Shown here piece after piece: positions 23,524-32,258 of a stretch of DNA of 36,602 nt. Numbering within the stretch: position 1 is the first letter of the stretch; each line of letters begins with the position of its first letter. The notes under the pieces were generated by a model that ran no database searches, was not told the origin of the DNA, and saw only the letters and a program-made list of their open reading frames with translations. The stretch comes from Synergistaceae bacterium. Its GTDB lineage: Bacteria > Synergistota > Synergistia > Synergistales > Aminobacteriaceae. The stretch covers positions 1-36,602 of the forward strand of contig JAFUXM010000169.1 in assembly GCA_017470785.1 (NCBI GenBank), read 5' to 3'. The position numbers and the translations under genes are program-made.

Positions 23524-24285
23524 CTAAAAATTTTTCACTATGTGCTCAGTAACACTTGCGCATAATTTTGCCTCGTTTGCTTCAAATTCGTGAAAGTCAG
23601 CAGTCTCTGAGCTGTCGGCCTTGTCAGAGATTGCCCTAATGATTAGGAACGGCACGCGGTTAAGATAACAGACCTGCGCAATAGCGCCGCTCTCCATATC
23701 GCAGCAGTCTCCGCCGAATGCCGAAGTAATTTTATTTTTCTGTTCTTTCGTTGCTATGAACTGGTCGCCTGTGCAAATTCTGCCTTCTATAACTTGAATA
23801 TCAGGCGCAAAATTTTTGATGAACTTGACGGCTTTAGTTCTCATCGCGTCATCAGCTTTGAAAGCAAAAAGTCCGGTATATGGAATTTCACCGCGCTTAA
23901 ATCCGATGGGCGTAACGTCATAGTCATGCTGCACGGTATCAACTGCCGCAACTATATCGCCGATATTAAGAGCGTTATTCAGCGAGCCGGCCACGCCGGT
24001 ATTAATTACGTGAGTAATATTAAAGTTATCGATTAAAATTTGAGCGCAAATTCCGGCGTTTACCTTACCCATTCCGCACTTGACGACGACAGCATCAACG
24101 CTGCAAAGTTTTCCGCTGCAAAATTCCATTCCGGCACGAGCAGTTACGCTTGAAATATCCATATCGTGCTTAAGACTATCGACTTCAATATCCATTGCGC
24201 CGATTATTCCGATTTTTACATCAGAAGCAAAAGCACTCGGCACGCAAAACGCCGCTAATAAAATTAAACCTAAAAATTTTTTCAT
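23524..24285 (-). CDS. Exported MTA/SAH nucleosidase (Pfs/MtnN family)
   Basis: Cleaves methylthioadenosine and S-adenosylhomocysteine to adenine plus the thioribose. The core follows MtnN: IGIIGAMDIEVDSL, GMGKVNAGICAQ, NTGVAGSLN, CDMESGAIAQVC with the nucleoside-binding Met-Glu, and ISDKAD with the catalytic Asp. Unusually, a signal peptide precedes it (MKKFLGLILLAAFCVPSAFA), so the enzyme is probably periplasmic or released. An in-frame GTG at 24297 would add four residues; the ATG at 24285 gives a better signal peptide. It is 29 bases downstream of purD. Confidence 0.85.
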   Translation of the reverse strand: MKKFLGLILLAAFCVPSAFASDVKIGIIGAMDIEVDSLKHDMDISSVTARAGMEFCSGKLCSVDAVVVKCGMGKVNAGICAQILIDNFNITHVINTGVAGSLNNALNIGDIVAAVDTVQHDYDVTPIGFKRGEIPYTGLFAFKADDAMRTKAVKFIKNFAPDIQVIEGRICTGDQFIATKEQKNKITSAFGGDCCDMESGAIAQVCYLNRVPFLIIRAISDKADSSETADFHEFEANEAKLCASVTEHIVKNF

Positions 24286-24314
24286 AAAAAGCTTCACTCA
24301 AAATATTTTTTAAT

Positions 24315-25622
24315 TTAATGCAGACCGATGTCGCTTCTGTATCTTGCGCCGTCGAAGCTGATATATTTTATGGCGTTATACGCGTCGCTGCGAGCTTGTG
24401 CTAACGCATCGCCGACGCCCTCCTGACTGATTGACTTGCTCTTGGCAACGGCTGTAACTGCAAGCACCCTGCCGCCGGATGTTAATAACTTGCCGTCTTG
24501 ATTTAATTTCGTGCCGGCGTGAAATATATTCACGTTATTAAGCTCATGAATTTTCGCCGCGTCAATATTAATCTCAAAGCCGGTCTTGCAGCTGTCGGGA
24601 TACTCGCGTGATGCCATGACAACGCAGCATGATGCGCAGTCCCATTTAAATAATACCCGCACGCTGCTTAATCTCTCTTCGCTCACAGCAAGCATTATCT
24701 CTAACAAGTCGCACTCATCGCTTAACAACGGCAGCACGGCCTGCGTCTCAGGGTCGCCGAACCGGCAGTTATACTCGATAACTTTCGGCCCTTGCGGCGT
24801 GAGCATTAACCCGAAATATAAGCAGCCCTTGAACTTGCGGCCTTCTTTGTTCATCGCGTTGATAGTCGGCATAAAAATTTCACGTTCACAGCGCGCGGCC
24901 ATGTTGAAATCATAGTGCGGGTTCGGCGCAATAACGCCCATACCGCCGGTGTTCGCGCCTTGATTATTATCATATGCTCGCGTGTGATCCATTGACGAGA
25001 CCATCGGCACTAATGTATGGCCGTCAGTGAACGCAAGCACCGAGACTTCAGGCCCTGTTAAACATTCTTCTATTAAAACTTTCTCGCCGCTTGAGCCGAA
25101 TTTCTTATCGCGCATACAGCTAATTAACGCATCTTCGGCTTCTTGTAAAGTCTCAGCTACGACAACGCCCTTGCCTTTTGCCAACCCATCGGCCTTGATT
25201 ACTAACGGCAGCGCGTGATTATTAACATATTCAATAGCTTTATCTAAATCACTAAATACTTCAAAATTTGCGGTCGGAATTTTATATTTGCGCATTAAAT
25301 TCTTTGCGAAAATTTTGCTGCCCTCGATTATTGCAGCGTTGGCTCTTGGCCCGAAGCATTTTATTCCTGCGGCCTCAAGCTTATCAACTGCGCCCATGAC
25401 CAACGGGTCATCCGGCGCTACGACTGCAAAATCAATTTTATTATTCACCGCAAATTTAACTATGCCGTCTAAGTCTTCAGCTTTAATATTCACGCATTCA
25501 GCAAGCTCAGCAATGCCGCCGTTGCCCGGCAGCGCATAAATCTTATCGGCTTTAGGACTTTTAGATAAATATTTTATAATCGCGTGCTCACGGCCGCCGC
25601 CGCCAACTACCATTATCCGCAT
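24315..25622 (-). CDS. purD: Phosphoribosylamine-glycine ligase
   Basis: GAR synthetase of purine biosynthesis: phosphoribosylamine + glycine + ATP gives GAR. 435 residues. N-terminal MRIMVVGGGGREHAI, central ATP-grasp (VIKADGLAKGKGVVVA; CLTGPEVSVLAFTDG; NTGGMGVIAP) and CRFGDPETQAVLPLL. The C-terminal part has EVSE/TSGGRVLAVT-type sequence. It is encoded alone among purine genes here, between galE and the exported nucleosidase, on the same strand and probably co-transcribed with galE. Confidence 0.96.
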   Translation of the reverse strand: MRIMVVGGGGREHAIIKYLSKSPKADKIYALPGNGGIAELAECVNIKAEDLDGIVKFAVNNKIDFAVVAPDDPLVMGAVDKLEAAGIKCFGPRANAAIIEGSKIFAKNLMRKYKIPTANFEVFSDLDKAIEYVNNHALPLVIKADGLAKGKGVVVAETLQEAEDALISCMRDKKFGSSGEKVLIEECLTGPEVSVLAFTDGHTLVPMVSSMDHTRAYDNNQGANTGGMGVIAPNPHYDFNMAARCEREIFMPTINAMNKEGRKFKGCLYFGLMLTPQGPKVIEYNCRFGDPETQAVLPLLSDECDLLEIMLAVSEERLSSVRVLFKWDCASCCVVMASREYPDSCKTGFEINIDAAKIHELNNVNIFHAGTKLNQDGKLLTSGGRVLAVTAVAKSKSISQEGVGDALAQARSDAYNAIKYISFDGARYRSDIGLH

Positions 25623-25642
25623 GATAATTTGCCCAGCCTATT

Positions 25643-26638
25643 CTATTCTATATCTGGATAGCCGTTAGGATGGCCTAAGTGCCACCGCCAGGCCGTTGCT
25701 ATAATGTCCTCCATGCGCGTGACTTTCGGACTCCAGCCTAAAATTTTACGGGCCTTCTTGCTGTCAGCTACTAATCTTGCTGGATCGCCGGCACGTCTTG
25801 CGCCTATCTCAACCGGAATATCGCGGCCGGTCGCCTTACGCGCTGCGTTTATCATCTCCATTACTGAATAGCCGTCGCCGCTGCCTAAATTAAATATCTC
25901 GCTCTCGCCGCCGTCACGCAAATAATTTAACGCTAAAATATGCGCCGCTGCTAAATCTTCTATATAAACATAATCGCGAATGCAAGTCCCGTCCTTAGTT
26001 TTATAATCATCGCCATAGACAGTCACATGCGAACGCTTCTTCAACGGCACTTGTAAAATAATCGGGACTAAGTGCGTCTCGTTTCTATGATCTTCGCCCA
26101 TTGAACCGTCATGCCTTGCGCCTGCGACGTTAAAATATCTCAGTGAGACGTATTTAATATTATGAGCCAAGCCCACCCAGTGCATGATGCGCTCCATGAT
26201 GCGCTTGCTCTCGCCGTAAGGATTAGTCGGATTAGTCGGGTCATCTTCGAATATAGGCACACTCTTCGGCTCACCGTACACAGCTGCCGAACTTGAAAAT
26301 ACTATTTTATTTACGTGATTGCGCGTCATCGCCTCGAGCAAACTCTGCATACCGCCGACGTTGTTATTAAAATATAATAACGGCTTCTCGACGCTCTCGC
26401 CGACTAAAGAGCAGGCGCAGAAGTGCAGCACCGCGTCAATTTTATGCTCAGTGAAAATTTTATCAAGTATTGCGCCGTCCCGAACGTCGCCCTTATAAAA
26501 TTTTGCTTGCTCAGGCACGGCAGCCTTGTGTCCGGTCCATAAGTTATCAAGTACTATAACATCCTCGCCCTGCTCTATTAACGCCTTCACATTATGTGAG
26601 CCTATATATCCCGCGCCTCCGCAGACTAAAACCGACAT
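25643..26638 (-). CDS. galE: UDP-glucose 4-epimerase
   Basis: Interconverts UDP-glucose and UDP-galactose for surface polysaccharide and galactose use. 331 residues, extended SDR: GGAGYIGSH (NAD binding), FSSSAAVYGEP (catalytic Ser), NPYGESKR (Tyr-x3-Lys), YFNVAGA and DGTCIRDYVYIEDLA. Shine-Dalgarno AGGGGGAG upstream of the ATG. First gene of a minus-strand galE-purD-nucleosidase set, divergent from the DUF3343 gene. Confidence 0.95.
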   Translation of the reverse strand: MSVLVCGGAGYIGSHNVKALIEQGEDVIVLDNLWTGHKAAVPEQAKFYKGDVRDGAILDKIFTEHKIDAVLHFCACSLVGESVEKPLLYFNNNVGGMQSLLEAMTRNHVNKIVFSSSAAVYGEPKSVPIFEDDPTNPTNPYGESKRIMERIMHWVGLAHNIKYVSLRYFNVAGARHDGSMGEDHRNETHLVPIILQVPLKKRSHVTVYGDDYKTKDGTCIRDYVYIEDLAAAHILALNYLRDGGESEIFNLGSGDGYSVMEMINAARKATGRDIPVEIGARRAGDPARLVADSKKARKILGWSPKVTRMEDIIATAWRWHLGHPNGYPDIE

Positions 26639-26719
26639 AATTTAACTCCCCCTGTATAATAATTAATAAAATTATTTAATTATTATAATTTAAATTTAAT
26701 TTCTGAGAGGGAGATTTTT

Positions 26720-26950
26720 ATGACCTGTCTTGCTACGTTTAAAACAACGAGTATGGCCTTGATGTTCGAGAGAGTTTGCCGCAGCGCTGGGATTAAGGCG
26801 CGTATTGCGCCTGTGCCGAGAAAATTATCGTCAAGCTGCGGCCTTGCGTGCGAGTTCCCGTGCGAAGAACGCGATAATATAGAGCAGCTTGCTTCAAGCA
26901 AAAAAATCGACGTCGGCGGATGGCACGAGGTCACCGAGGACATGTATTAA
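26720..26950 (+). CDS. DUF3343 putative Se/S carrier-like protein
   Basis: 76 residues. The family hallmarks are an N-terminal TCLATFKTTSMALMFE strand-helix and PVPRKLSSSCGLACEF, where the Cys of SSCG is the expected Se/S-binding residue. Related proteins are annotated as putative selenium/sulfur carriers. Shine-Dalgarno GAGAGGGAG before the ATG. It lies just upstream of a possible UGA-containing mini-gene and a YnjE sulfurtransferase, a consistent Se/S-handling context (inference). Confidence 0.8.
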   Translation: MTCLATFKTTSMALMFERVCRSAGIKARIAPVPRKLSSSCGLACEFPCEERDNIEQLASSKKIDVGGWHEVTEDMY

Positions 26951-27058
26951 ATTAAATTCTATCTCGTTAATTTTCCGTATTTTTTTTAAGCGATTAATAT
27001 AATACAATCTTTGCTAATTAAAAATTTTTAAATAAACTCAAAAGAAAGGGGAATTGTC

Positions 27059-27148
27059 ATGCGCGTACTGTGAACTGTATATAACGATGCACGTGCTGCA
27101 TTAAGGCTTGCTGCGCATGATTATTCGCCCGCTTCACATCATCAATAA
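27059..27148 (+). CDS. Candidate 29-codon mini-gene with in-frame UGA (selenocysteine or leader peptide)
   Basis: Shine-Dalgarno AAAGGGGA is followed 6 bases later by ATG CGC GTA CTG TGA. Reading through the TGA (27071-27073) gives protein-like sequence TVYNDARAALRLAAHDYSPA then SHHQ and TAA. Eighteen bases after the UGA a stem GATGCA/TGCATT (27086-27091 with 27097-27102) closes a loop CGTGC with G as its second base. That agrees with the loose bacterial SECIS rules (loop 16-37 bases from UGA, a G among its first two bases). Alternatives: a four-residue leader peptide regulating the ynjE operon, or a Trp codon mutated to stop. No sel genes are in the window. Confidence 0.4.
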
Positions 27149-27235
27149 TCATAAATTAATTATTAATTAAAATTCACTGCGCGGATTTAAGCCCGAATAT
27201 TTAAATTTACTTAAATTAATTATTGAAATTAATTT

Positions 27236-27282
27236 AGGCTTGTCTTAGCTTGCAGACTTTAAAGCTTGTGCAGGCTTGTCTT
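27236..27282. repeat. Direct repeats upstream of the ynjE-like gene
   Basis: AGGCTTGTCTT occurs at 27236-27246 and again at 27272-27282 (36-base spacing), with related AGCTTG steps between. It may be an operator region; no function is shown. The rest of 26951-27335 is AT-rich and holds only the mini-gene. Confidence 0.5.
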
Positions 27283-27335
27283 CAATAATTGTATTTATAA
27301 AAATAATTTTAATAAATATATAAGGGGGTTTTATT

Positions 27336-28670
27336 TTGCGTAAGTTTTTATTTTTATTCGCAGCTTTGTTGATTGCTGTTGTTGCTGTTATGCCGTGTGC
27401 GGCAGCGGACGTGACTGTCATTGACTCGATACCGGTCTTCAGAGCTTATATCGGCAATGATAATTCGGTCATGCTTGATCTGCGGCAGGAAGAGGCGTAC
27501 ATGGGCTGGAAGCTTAACGGTGCGGTAAGAGGCGGCCACGTTGCCGGAGCTAAAGATTTTCCGGCTGAGTGGCTTGACTTGCTCGATGAGAAAAAACTTG
27601 ACGAAGTTTTAACTCAGAAGGGCGTAGCAGCCGGTAAGACTGTGATCCTGTACGGAGCTGCAAAACTCGACGAGCGTTTAGCAGCAGCTTTAGACAAGAA
27701 GGCTGTTAAGCGCATAGTTTTGTTCACGCAGGATGCGGCCAAGTGGACTGCTGACGCGAGCATTCCGATGTATGCGTACCCGCGCTATGACTATTACGTA
27801 TCGCCCGAGTGGCTCAAGACTTTGTTGGACGGCGGCAAGCCCGAGACTTATGACGGCAGGCCGTTTAAGGTCTTTGAGTGCAGCTGGGGCGATGAGAGCG
27901 TAAGTTATCTTAACGGCCACATACCCGGGACGACGCATATTAACACGGATGAGTTTGAAGAAGGTCCGATCTGGAATCAGCTTGACGATGCGAGATTGAA
28001 GGCTGCTCTTGAAGCTAACGGCATTACTAAAGATACGCTTGTTGTGCTTTACAGCAACGTTCAGAACATGGCGTCGGCTCGTATCGCGTGGATATTAATG
28101 TACTGCGGAGTTGAGGATGTGAGAGTTCTTAACGGTACGCTCGACCGCTGGGTGAGAGCCGGCCTGCCGGTCACGAAAGAATCAACGCCTAAGAGCCCTG
28201 TTAAAGATTTTGGAGCAGCAGTGCCCGGGCGGCCTGAGCTTGTGATCAACACTGAAGAGGCTAAAAAGGTTTTGGCTGATCCTAACGGCAGGCTTGTAAG
28301 CATTCGCTCATGGGCTGAGCATATCGGCGAGACGTCAGGCTACGGCTGGCTTGACCGTAAAGGCCGCATACCTGGCGAGGTCTGGGGACACAGCGGCCCT
28401 GATTCGCAGACGCTGCCCGACTTCGAGAATATCGACGGCACAATGCGCAACGGTTACGAACTCACGGCTCAGTGGGACGAGTGGGGCATTCATCCTGAGA
28501 ATTATATCGCGACGTTCTGCGGCACTGGCTGGCGCGCAGCTGAAGTTAATATCGAGTTCTTAGTGCTGGGGTGGCCGCGTATCGTGCTGTACGACGGCGG
28601 CTGGTGCGAGTGGTCAAACGACCCGAACAATCCGGTCGAGGCCGGCGACTCTGCGCCTAAGTTTAAATAA
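27336..28670 (+). CDS. ynjE: Exported multi-rhodanese sulfurtransferase, YnjE-like
   Basis: 444 residues. Signal peptide 1-24 (cut after CAAA). Three rhodanese-type domains at about 30-140, 165-275 and 295-435. The last contains the active loop CGTGWRAAE and the WxEWSNDPNNPVE end seen in E. coli YnjE. The first two lack an active-site Cys in the loop. Transfers sulfane sulfur (thiosulfate-type donors); the physiological acceptor is unknown. Start is TTG after AAGGGGG. In E. coli ynjE lies near ydjXYZ and ynjA; homologues of YdjX/Z, YdjY and an AhpD-like protein follow here, so the association is conserved. Confidence 0.87.
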   Translation: MRKFLFLFAALLIAVVAVMPCAAADVTVIDSIPVFRAYIGNDNSVMLDLRQEEAYMGWKLNGAVRGGHVAGAKDFPAEWLDLLDEKKLDEVLTQKGVAAGKTVILYGAAKLDERLAAALDKKAVKRIVLFTQDAAKWTADASIPMYAYPRYDYYVSPEWLKTLLDGGKPETYDGRPFKVFECSWGDESVSYLNGHIPGTTHINTDEFEEGPIWNQLDDARLKAALEANGITKDTLVVLYSNVQNMASARIAWILMYCGVEDVRVLNGTLDRWVRAGLPVTKESTPKSPVKDFGAAVPGRPELVINTEEAKKVLADPNGRLVSIRSWAEHIGETSGYGWLDRKGRIPGEVWGHSGPDSQTLPDFENIDGTMRNGYELTAQWDEWGIHPENYIATFCGTGWRAAEVNIEFLVLGWPRIVLYDGGWCEWSNDPNNPVEAGDSAPKFK

Positions 28671-28676
28671 TTTTAA

Positions 28677-29135
28677 ATGCGTTTAAAAATTTTTAAAATT
28701 TTAAAAATTCTTGCGGCCATATCGGTTGTGATAGTTATGCCCGTGCTTGGTGTGCTTGAATATTATTCGCGCATCAAGATGGGCATGTATCGCTATGTGT
28801 TCATGAAGAACGCGCGGCTGGCCGCAAATTATTTCACGCCTGAGTTCGGCTTTGCAGAGCTTGCAAATATTTTAGAACTTAGAATCAGCGTTATAGCTGT
28901 AATGTCAGCGCTGTTGATTTTAGTTATGTTAATCTTCACGCGGCGGATGAAAATTAGCTTGATATGGCGATTATACGGAGTGATTTTAGCATTAGCAGGC
29001 TGTTATATTTTCCAGCCGCAGAACTTCACGCCGTACACAAGCGCCGGATGGCTCACTGCCCCATGGGCCGCAATAGCTTTATTAACAGCTGAAATTTTAT
29101 GGCTGCTTGCAAGTGTTGCAAGTAAATTTAATTAA
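28677..29135 (+). CDS. Small multi-pass membrane protein, unknown
   Basis: 152 residues with about four hydrophobic helices and a basic N-terminus. It follows the sulfurtransferase gene by 6 bases without a clear Shine-Dalgarno, so it is probably translated by coupling. No recognisable domain. By position, a membrane component of the sulfur/arsenic-type cluster. Confidence 0.65.
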   Translation: MRLKIFKILKILAAISVVIVMPVLGVLEYYSRIKMGMYRYVFMKNARLAANYFTPEFGFAELANILELRISVIAVMSALLILVMLIFTRRMKISLIWRLYGVILALAGCYIFQPQNFTPYTSAGWLTAPWAAIALLTAEILWLLASVASKFN

Positions 29136-29156
29136 TTTAAAGGAGCTTTTATTATT

Positions 29157-30173
29157 ATGCGTAAATTTTTAAGTGTGTTATTAGCATTGAGTTTAGCTCT
29201 CGCTATGGCTTTGCCTGCTATGGCTGCTTATACGGGCAAGGTTGCATTTGATGTGAATTTGAAAGATGCAGAGAAGGCCGAGAAGGCGGAGCTGTGGCTG
29301 CCGTATCCGTTATCTGACGCTAATCAGACCATTACTGACATGGATATTAAAGCTAACGGCGCTAAGGTCGGCGTTGAGAGCGATCCTAAGACCGGCGCTG
29401 TGTATCTGCACGCTGTTTGGACGAAGCCCGGCACAACTCCGAGCCTGAGCATGAGCTTCAAGCTTGACTCGCACTATGCAAAGAACACGAATATTGTTGA
29501 GACGATGGACGGGCTGCCTGCTGACACGTTAAAGTATCTCGAGGCGACACCGTCGCTGCCGATTGATAAGGGCTTCTGCGCCGATGCGAGCCTGCCGATT
29601 AAACAGGACGCTAAATTTTTAGACAGAGCTAAAAAAGTCTATGACTGGGTGCTTGAGCATACGTTCAGGGATGAGGGCGTGAAAGAGGGCTGCGGCCTTG
29701 GCCTGCCTATGCGCACGATTGATGAGAAACAGGGCGGCGGCAAATGCGCTGACATTAGCTCAGTGTTCGTTGCGCTGGCGAGAGCATCAGGCATTCCTAC
29801 ACGCGACGTTTACGGCCTGAGAGTTGATCCTGCGAAGAGCGGCGAGATCACCGGCAATTATCATTGCTGGACTGAATTTTATTTGCCCGGGACCGGCTGG
29901 GTAATGGCTGATCCGGCTGATGTGCGTAAGAAGATGCTGGGCGAGAAGCTCGAGGATGTAAATGATCCTAAGGCGCAGAAGTGGGCAGAATTTTTCTGGG
30001 GCGGCGATGAATTGCTGCGCATAGCTTTAAACCGTGACACACGCGAGACGAAGCTCGGCAATACGACGTTGACTTACTTTATGTATCCGTATGCTGAGAT
30101 CGACGGCAAGGCTCTTAACTGGTACAGCCCGAAGACGTTTGAATTTAAAGTAACGTTCGAACTCGACAAGTAA
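29157..30173 (+). CDS. Exported transglutaminase-like protein
   Basis: 338 residues with signal peptide (residues 1-23, cut after AMA). The C-terminal half is a transglutaminase-like cysteine protease fold with the triad visible: GGGKCADISSVFVALARASG (Cys), NYHCWTEFYLPGTGW (His) and MADPADVRK (Asp). It acts outside the cytoplasm; substrate unknown. Shine-Dalgarno AAAGGAG. It lies within the operon between membrane proteins. An 8-bp hairpin (30198-30234) after it may be a partial terminator or processing site. Confidence 0.85.
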   Translation: MRKFLSVLLALSLALAMALPAMAAYTGKVAFDVNLKDAEKAEKAELWLPYPLSDANQTITDMDIKANGAKVGVESDPKTGAVYLHAVWTKPGTTPSLSMSFKLDSHYAKNTNIVETMDGLPADTLKYLEATPSLPIDKGFCADASLPIKQDAKFLDRAKKVYDWVLEHTFRDEGVKEGCGLGLPMRTIDEKQGGGKCADISSVFVALARASGIPTRDVYGLRVDPAKSGEITGNYHCWTEFYLPGTGWVMADPADVRKKMLGEKLEDVNDPKAQKWAEFFWGGDELLRIALNRDTRETKLGNTTLTYFMYPYAEIDGKALNWYSPKTFEFKVTFELDK

Positions 30174-30197
30174 TTAATATTAATTTATTTTAAAATT

Positions 30198-30234
30198 ACG
30201 CCGCCCGTTTAATTAAATTTAAATTCGGCGGCGT
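30198..30234 (+). terminator. Intra-operon hairpin after the transglutaminase gene
   Basis: ACGCCGCC (30198-30205) with GGCGGCGT (30227-30234), 21-base loop, followed by ATTAAATTTAATTTT. The T-run is interrupted, so read-through to the TVP38 genes is likely. Confidence 0.5.
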
Positions 30235-30251
30235 ATTAAATTTAATTTTAA

Positions 30252-30950
30252 ATGCAGAGCAAGAAAAATTTTGTTAGCAAAATAATTTTAATATCTGCGC
30301 TGTTGCTGGCTGTAGCAGCGTATTTTATATTTAGTGATTTCAAAAATTTTATTGATGCGATATTTGCGGCGTTTGCATCCGGCGATTTTGAGGTGATGCG
30401 CGGCTTCGTTGCGAGGTACGGAGCATATGCGGCGGCGGTGTCGTTCTTCTTAATGATATTCCAGTCCGTGGCGGCGCCGCTGCCTGCGTTTATTATCACG
30501 CTGGCCAACGCAAATTTATTCGGCTGGGTGAACGGAGCTGTATTATCATGGACGAGTTCAATGGCCGGCGCAGCTCTGTGCTTTTATATTGCTAAGATAC
30601 TTGGCCGCGATGCAGTTACGCATTTAGTCAGCCAGGCATCACTAAATTCTATCGATAAATTTTTTGAACGCTACGGCGTGCACAGTATTTTAATTGCGCG
30701 GCTGCTGCCTTTTATATCGTTTGACTTAGTGAGCTACGCAGCTGGCTTGACGGCTATGAAATTCTGGCCGTTCTTTATCGCGACAGGTTTAGGCCAGCTG
30801 CCTGCAACGATAGTTTACTCGTACGTCGGCGGCATGTTGACCGGCGGTGCGCAGATGCTGATGACGGGTTTATTAATTTTATTTGCGCTGACGGCCTTAG
30901 TCGCCCTGTTACGAAAGATGTATAAAAATAAGCATGAGCAAAAGAATTAA
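30252..30950 (+). CDS. TVP38/TMEM64 (VTT-domain) membrane protein 1, YdjX/YdjZ-like
   Basis: 232 residues, several membrane helices. VTT/SNARE-associated domain pattern: FFLMIFQSVAAPLPAFIITL ANANLFGW-type block, then RLLPFISFDLVSYAAGLTAM and a helix containing FIATGLGQLPATIVYSYVGG. The molecular function of the family is unsettled. The 3' end overlaps the next TVP38 gene by 17 bases, so the pair is translated together, as ydjX and ydjZ occur together in E. coli. Confidence 0.85.
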   Translation: MQSKKNFVSKIILISALLLAVAAYFIFSDFKNFIDAIFAAFASGDFEVMRGFVARYGAYAAAVSFFLMIFQSVAAPLPAFIITLANANLFGWVNGAVLSWTSSMAGAALCFYIAKILGRDAVTHLVSQASLNSIDKFFERYGVHSILIARLLPFISFDLVSYAAGLTAMKFWPFFIATGLGQLPATIVYSYVGGMLTGGAQMLMTGLLILFALTALVALLRKMYKNKHEQKN

Positions 30951-31596
30951 GCCGTTAATATTTTTTGCCGTAATTTTTGCGCTGATTATCTTAAATAAAT
31001 ATTACGGCTGGGCTGACAGCTTGATGGAAGTTTTGCCGGAGCTTAAGGCGCTTGTTGCTGCGAGTAAAGTTAAGGCAGCGCTGATTTATGTAATCGCGAC
31101 GGCGTTAGGCTGCGTGCTGCTGGCATTGCCCGGGGCGGCATTTGCTGTTATTGCGGGTTTAATATTCGATCCGGTCACAGGGACTTTGTTATGCTTAGTT
31201 GCTGCTACGTTAGGCGCGGTGCTGGCGTTCTTAGCAGCAAGATATTTTATTAAGGACGCTGCGAGGCCGTGGCTTGAGAGAAATAAATTATTAAAGAAAT
31301 TTTTATTCGATGACGTGAATAAAAGCGGCGTGATATTGCTGATGATAACTCGGCTTGTGCCGCTGTTCCCGTATAACTTGCAGAATTTTGCGTATGGCCT
31401 TACGGATATAAAATTATGGCCTTATACGCTATACACGTTTATATTTATGACGCCCGGGGCAGCAGCGTTTGTTGTAGGAGCATCGGGCATAGGCAGCCCT
31501 GAGCATAGAATACTTTATTTTGCTATTGCAAGCGCATTAATTATTATAGTCATGGCAATAGGCTATGTATTGCGGCGCAGGTTTGTTATTAAATAA
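30934..31596 (+). CDS. TVP38/TMEM64 (VTT-domain) membrane protein 2, YdjX/YdjZ-like
   Basis: 220 residues. Conserved LPGAAFAVIAGLIFDPVTGT, ARYFIKDAARPWLERN and RLVPLFPYNLQNFAYGLTDI, all typical VTT-domain sequence. Paralogue of the preceding gene, with its start inside that gene. Possibly the two form a heteromer; this is inferred from overlap only. Confidence 0.88.
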   Translation: MSKRIKPLIFFAVIFALIILNKYYGWADSLMEVLPELKALVAASKVKAALIYVIATALGCVLLALPGAAFAVIAGLIFDPVTGTLLCLVAATLGAVLAFLAARYFIKDAARPWLERNKLLKKFLFDDVNKSGVILLMITRLVPLFPYNLQNFAYGLTDIKLWPYTLYTFIFMTPGAAAFVVGASGIGSPEHRILYFAIASALIIIVMAIGYVLRRRFVIK

Positions 31597-31619
31597 TTTT
31601 TATTGGAGGCTATTTAAAT

Positions 31620-32252
31620 ATGAAGAAGTTTGTAATTTTAATAATGTTAATGTTTACAGCTTGTGCAGCTTGTGCAGCCGAGCCCGAGCTTATAGTCGAT
31701 AAGGCCAAGGGCGAGGTTATATTTCCGGCTGAGATCAACGGCAAGTATTTAGTTAGCTACACTAAGCACGCGGCGTCGTTCTACAAGGGCGGCAACGGTG
31801 AGAAGTCGCTCATGCGGGCGTTAGTCAGCGAGTTGGATTTTCATCAGGCTTTGTTGGACTTAGGCGCAGTGCCGGGCGATAATATCAAGATTGAGGACAT
31901 GAAGGCTAAGTCGAGCGCTGAGGGCAAAGCAGCTGAGGGCAGCAAGTTAAAAATATTTTTAACGTGGGATGGCTTGGATAACGAAGTGAGCCTTGACGAT
32001 GCAATTATCAGCGAGGTTAAGGACGGTGAGCCGAGGCCGTTTGATATTAGGTTCAGCGGCAATTTTGAGTTTGCGAGCAAGAATAGGCCCGGGTGCTTTA
32101 TCTGCCTTGACAGCTGCGCCGCCGGTATCTGCACTAATGCGTCATGGCCGACCGGAGCGCTTAATAATCAAGAGGTAAAGTTTAAAGGCAACGGTAAAAT
32201 TTTGCCGCCGGACGGCACGCGCGTGAATGTGATCGTAAGGCTTGTGAAGTAA
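31620..32252 (+). CDS. ydjY: Exported YdjY-like protein
   Basis: 210 residues. Signal peptide (1-19, TACAACAAEP). The body starts with LIVDKAKGEVIFPAEINGKY and ends with the Cys-rich family block CFICLDSCAAGICTNASWPT, as in YdjY. In E. coli ydjY sits between ydjX and ydjZ; here it follows the two TVP38 genes. The Cys block could bind a metal or cluster. Good Shine-Dalgarno (GGAGG) in front. Confidence 0.82.
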   Translation: MKKFVILIMLMFTACAACAAEPELIVDKAKGEVIFPAEINGKYLVSYTKHAASFYKGGNGEKSLMRALVSELDFHQALLDLGAVPGDNIKIEDMKAKSSAEGKAAEGSKLKIFLTWDGLDNEVSLDDAIISEVKDGEPRPFDIRFSGNFEFASKNRPGCFICLDSCAAGICTNASWPTGALNNQEVKFKGNGKILPPDGTRVNVIVRLVK

Positions 32253-32258
32253 AAATTT

